A stretch of DNA of 12,628 nucleotides from contig DNBE01000001.1 in NCBI GenBank assembly GCA_003543795.1, forward strand, positions 1-12,628, in the 5' to 3' direction. Below the pieces are notes generated by a model, which worked only from the letters and a program-made list of their open reading frames with translations, ran no database searches and was not told the DNA's origin. Source of the DNA: Sutterella sp. (GTDB lineage: Bacteria; Pseudomonadota; Gammaproteobacteria; Burkholderiales; Burkholderiaceae_F). Made by a program: the position numbers and the translations under genes. Position 1 is the stretch's first letter; every line of letters starts with the position of its first letter. This document shows, in pieces, positions 11,788-12,628 of this stretch.

Positions 11788-12628
11788 TTAACTTAAAGCG
11801 AGCACCAACGTGCGCATAAAGACCTTGATGTAATTTAAATAGTCTTCGATATCGAGCTTTTCGTCGGGTGCCGCCATATCATCCCATTTAGCGGGCGAAA
11901 TGACGAGTAAGTCGGTTGCGTTTTCTTGCTGAATCCAAGCGGCGTCACATGCTCCTTCCCAACGTAAAGTGGGAACGGGGCGACCCATGACTTCTTCGAA
12001 AGCCTGCTGAACGATACCCGTAAAGGTGTCGTCTTTAGGTGCTTGCAAAACGGGTCGGCGAGACGTGACGACGAGTTCGTAGTCGTAGCCTTCGCGCTCG
12101 GCTTTTAAGCGATCGAGTGCACCGCGGATTTCAGCAATCGCCTCGTCGTGCGTTTCGCCTTCGACACCGGGCACGATTCTGCGATCAAACCAAAACGTCG
12201 CTTTCGAAGGATGGACGTTTGCGACTTCGCCCGCGTTTAAAACCGCGATGACAAGGCGCGGGGACGGGAGATCATCGAGCTTGATTTTTTCTAAGCGTTC
12301 GTTGATCTTGTCGAGCGCGAGATAGGCACGAACCGCTTTTTGCAGGGCGTTGTCGCCGAACGGATACGGTCTTGCGACATGCGCTGGTTCGGCTTTATAG
12401 GTGATGTAACCGCGAAGGATACCGGGGTGTGCGTAACGCAAAGACCCGTCGGTCGGTTCGGGGCAAATGCCGAAATCGCCTTTTAAAAGCCCTTTTTTCA
12501 CCAAATATTGAACGCCGAGACCGCCGCCGCGTTCCTCGTCGCACATCCAGCTCAATAGCACGGAGCCTTTGGGATCAAACCCCATACGACGTAAAAAGAT
12601 CGTTGCCATAAGTGCCGTGCAGTCGCCG
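11788..12628 (-). CDS. M20-family metallopeptidase/deacylase, N-terminus outside window
   Basis: The visible 280 residues are the C-terminal two thirds of an M20 (ArgE/DapE/CPG2-type) zinc hydrolase, which cleaves peptides or N-acyl amino acids. The frame is open to the right edge. The first complete codons, starting at 12627, read GDCTALMATIFL, a variant of the bridging-aspartate motif GxxDxKG. The ATG at 12609 is thus internal, not the start. The catalytic glutamates are in CDEERGG. A dimerisation (lid) domain follows, from HPGILRGYITY through PYPFGDNAL to VHPSKATFWFDRRIVPG. Near the C-terminus WEGACDAAW replaces the usual GxxDAR. The segment DDMAAPDEKLDIEDY lacks the metal-binding histidine expected before PDE (AHxPDE in relatives), which here is alanine. 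It may therefore be a divergent or metal-altered member. The upstream signature with the first ligand histidine is not visible. Confidence 0.85.
   Translation of the reverse strand, partial: GDCTALMATIFLRRMGFDPKGSVLLSWMCDEERGGGLGVQYLVKKGLLKGDFGICPEPTDGSLRYAHPGILRGYITYKAEPAHVARPYPFGDNALQKAVRAYLALDKINERLEKIKLDDLPSPRLVIAVLNAGEVANVHPSKATFWFDRRIVPGVEGETHDEAIAEIRGALDRLKAEREGYDYELVVTSRRPVLQAPKDDTFTGIVQQAFEEVMGRPVPTLRWEGACDAAWIQQENATDLLVISPAKWDDMAAPDEKLDIEDYLNYIKVFMRTLVLALS

Noticed and set aside
1..12628. Mobile element, CRISPR array, toxin-antitoxin or defence island
   Set aside because: No transposase, integrase, regularly spaced repeats, terminal inverted repeats or defence-type protein was seen. 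Gene style is uniform across the window.

Overview
This is a gene-dense stretch of a Gram-negative bacterial chromosome with moderate GC. It carries lipopolysaccharide (LPS) inner-core genes: a Kdo transferase, heptosyltransferase I and three of the ADP-heptose synthesis enzymes. HldA and HldC are separate proteins, not the fused HldE of enterobacteria. That split, together with apaH, the yqgE-ruvX pair and a CCA-encoding tRNA-Met, fits a betaproteobacterium (Burkholderiales, perhaps Sutterellaceae-like). The lineage is inferred from protein style, not from a search.

Layout. 1-219 (-): a YeaK-type aminoacyl-tRNA deacylase, cut by the left edge. 337-765 (+): a small EamA-type membrane protein. 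839-2248 (+): a metal-dependent amidohydrolase of unknown substrate, followed by a clear terminator. 2346-2422 (-): tRNA-Met(CAT) with its own promoter and terminator. 2486-5513 (-): a tightly overlapping waaC-waaA-thiD operon. 5668-7651 (+): the divergent hldA-gmhB-hldC operon. The 154-bp gap at 5514-5667 therefore drives LPS heptose synthesis one way and its transfer the other.

7665-8327 (-): a GntR/FCD regulator, divergent from apaH (8487-9308, +). apaH overlaps tail-to-tail by 4 bp with a PlsC-type acyltransferase (9305-10057, -), which ends a yqgE-ruvX-plsC operon (minus strand, starting at 11023). 11095-11715 (-): a LysE/RhtB exporter. 11788-12628 (-): an M20 metallopeptidase whose N-terminus lies beyond the right edge.

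How the genes connect. HldA, GmhB and HldC carry out the kinase, phosphatase and adenylyltransferase steps towards ADP-heptose. WaaA adds Kdo to lipid A and WaaC adds the first heptose. GmhA (isomerase) and HldD (epimerase) are not here and must be encoded elsewhere. The other genes are housekeeping functions or genes without an evident common pathway.

No mobile element, CRISPR array, toxin-antitoxin pair or defence system is visible, and I do not see an obviously new multi-gene system. The most intriguing unexplained structure is the 72-bp gap between the M20 peptidase and lysE. It holds four complementary segments arranged like a transcription attenuator, with the U-tract running straight into the lysE start codon. 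A perfect 14-bp palindrome between the likely -35 and -10 of apaH is the second candidate regulatory site.
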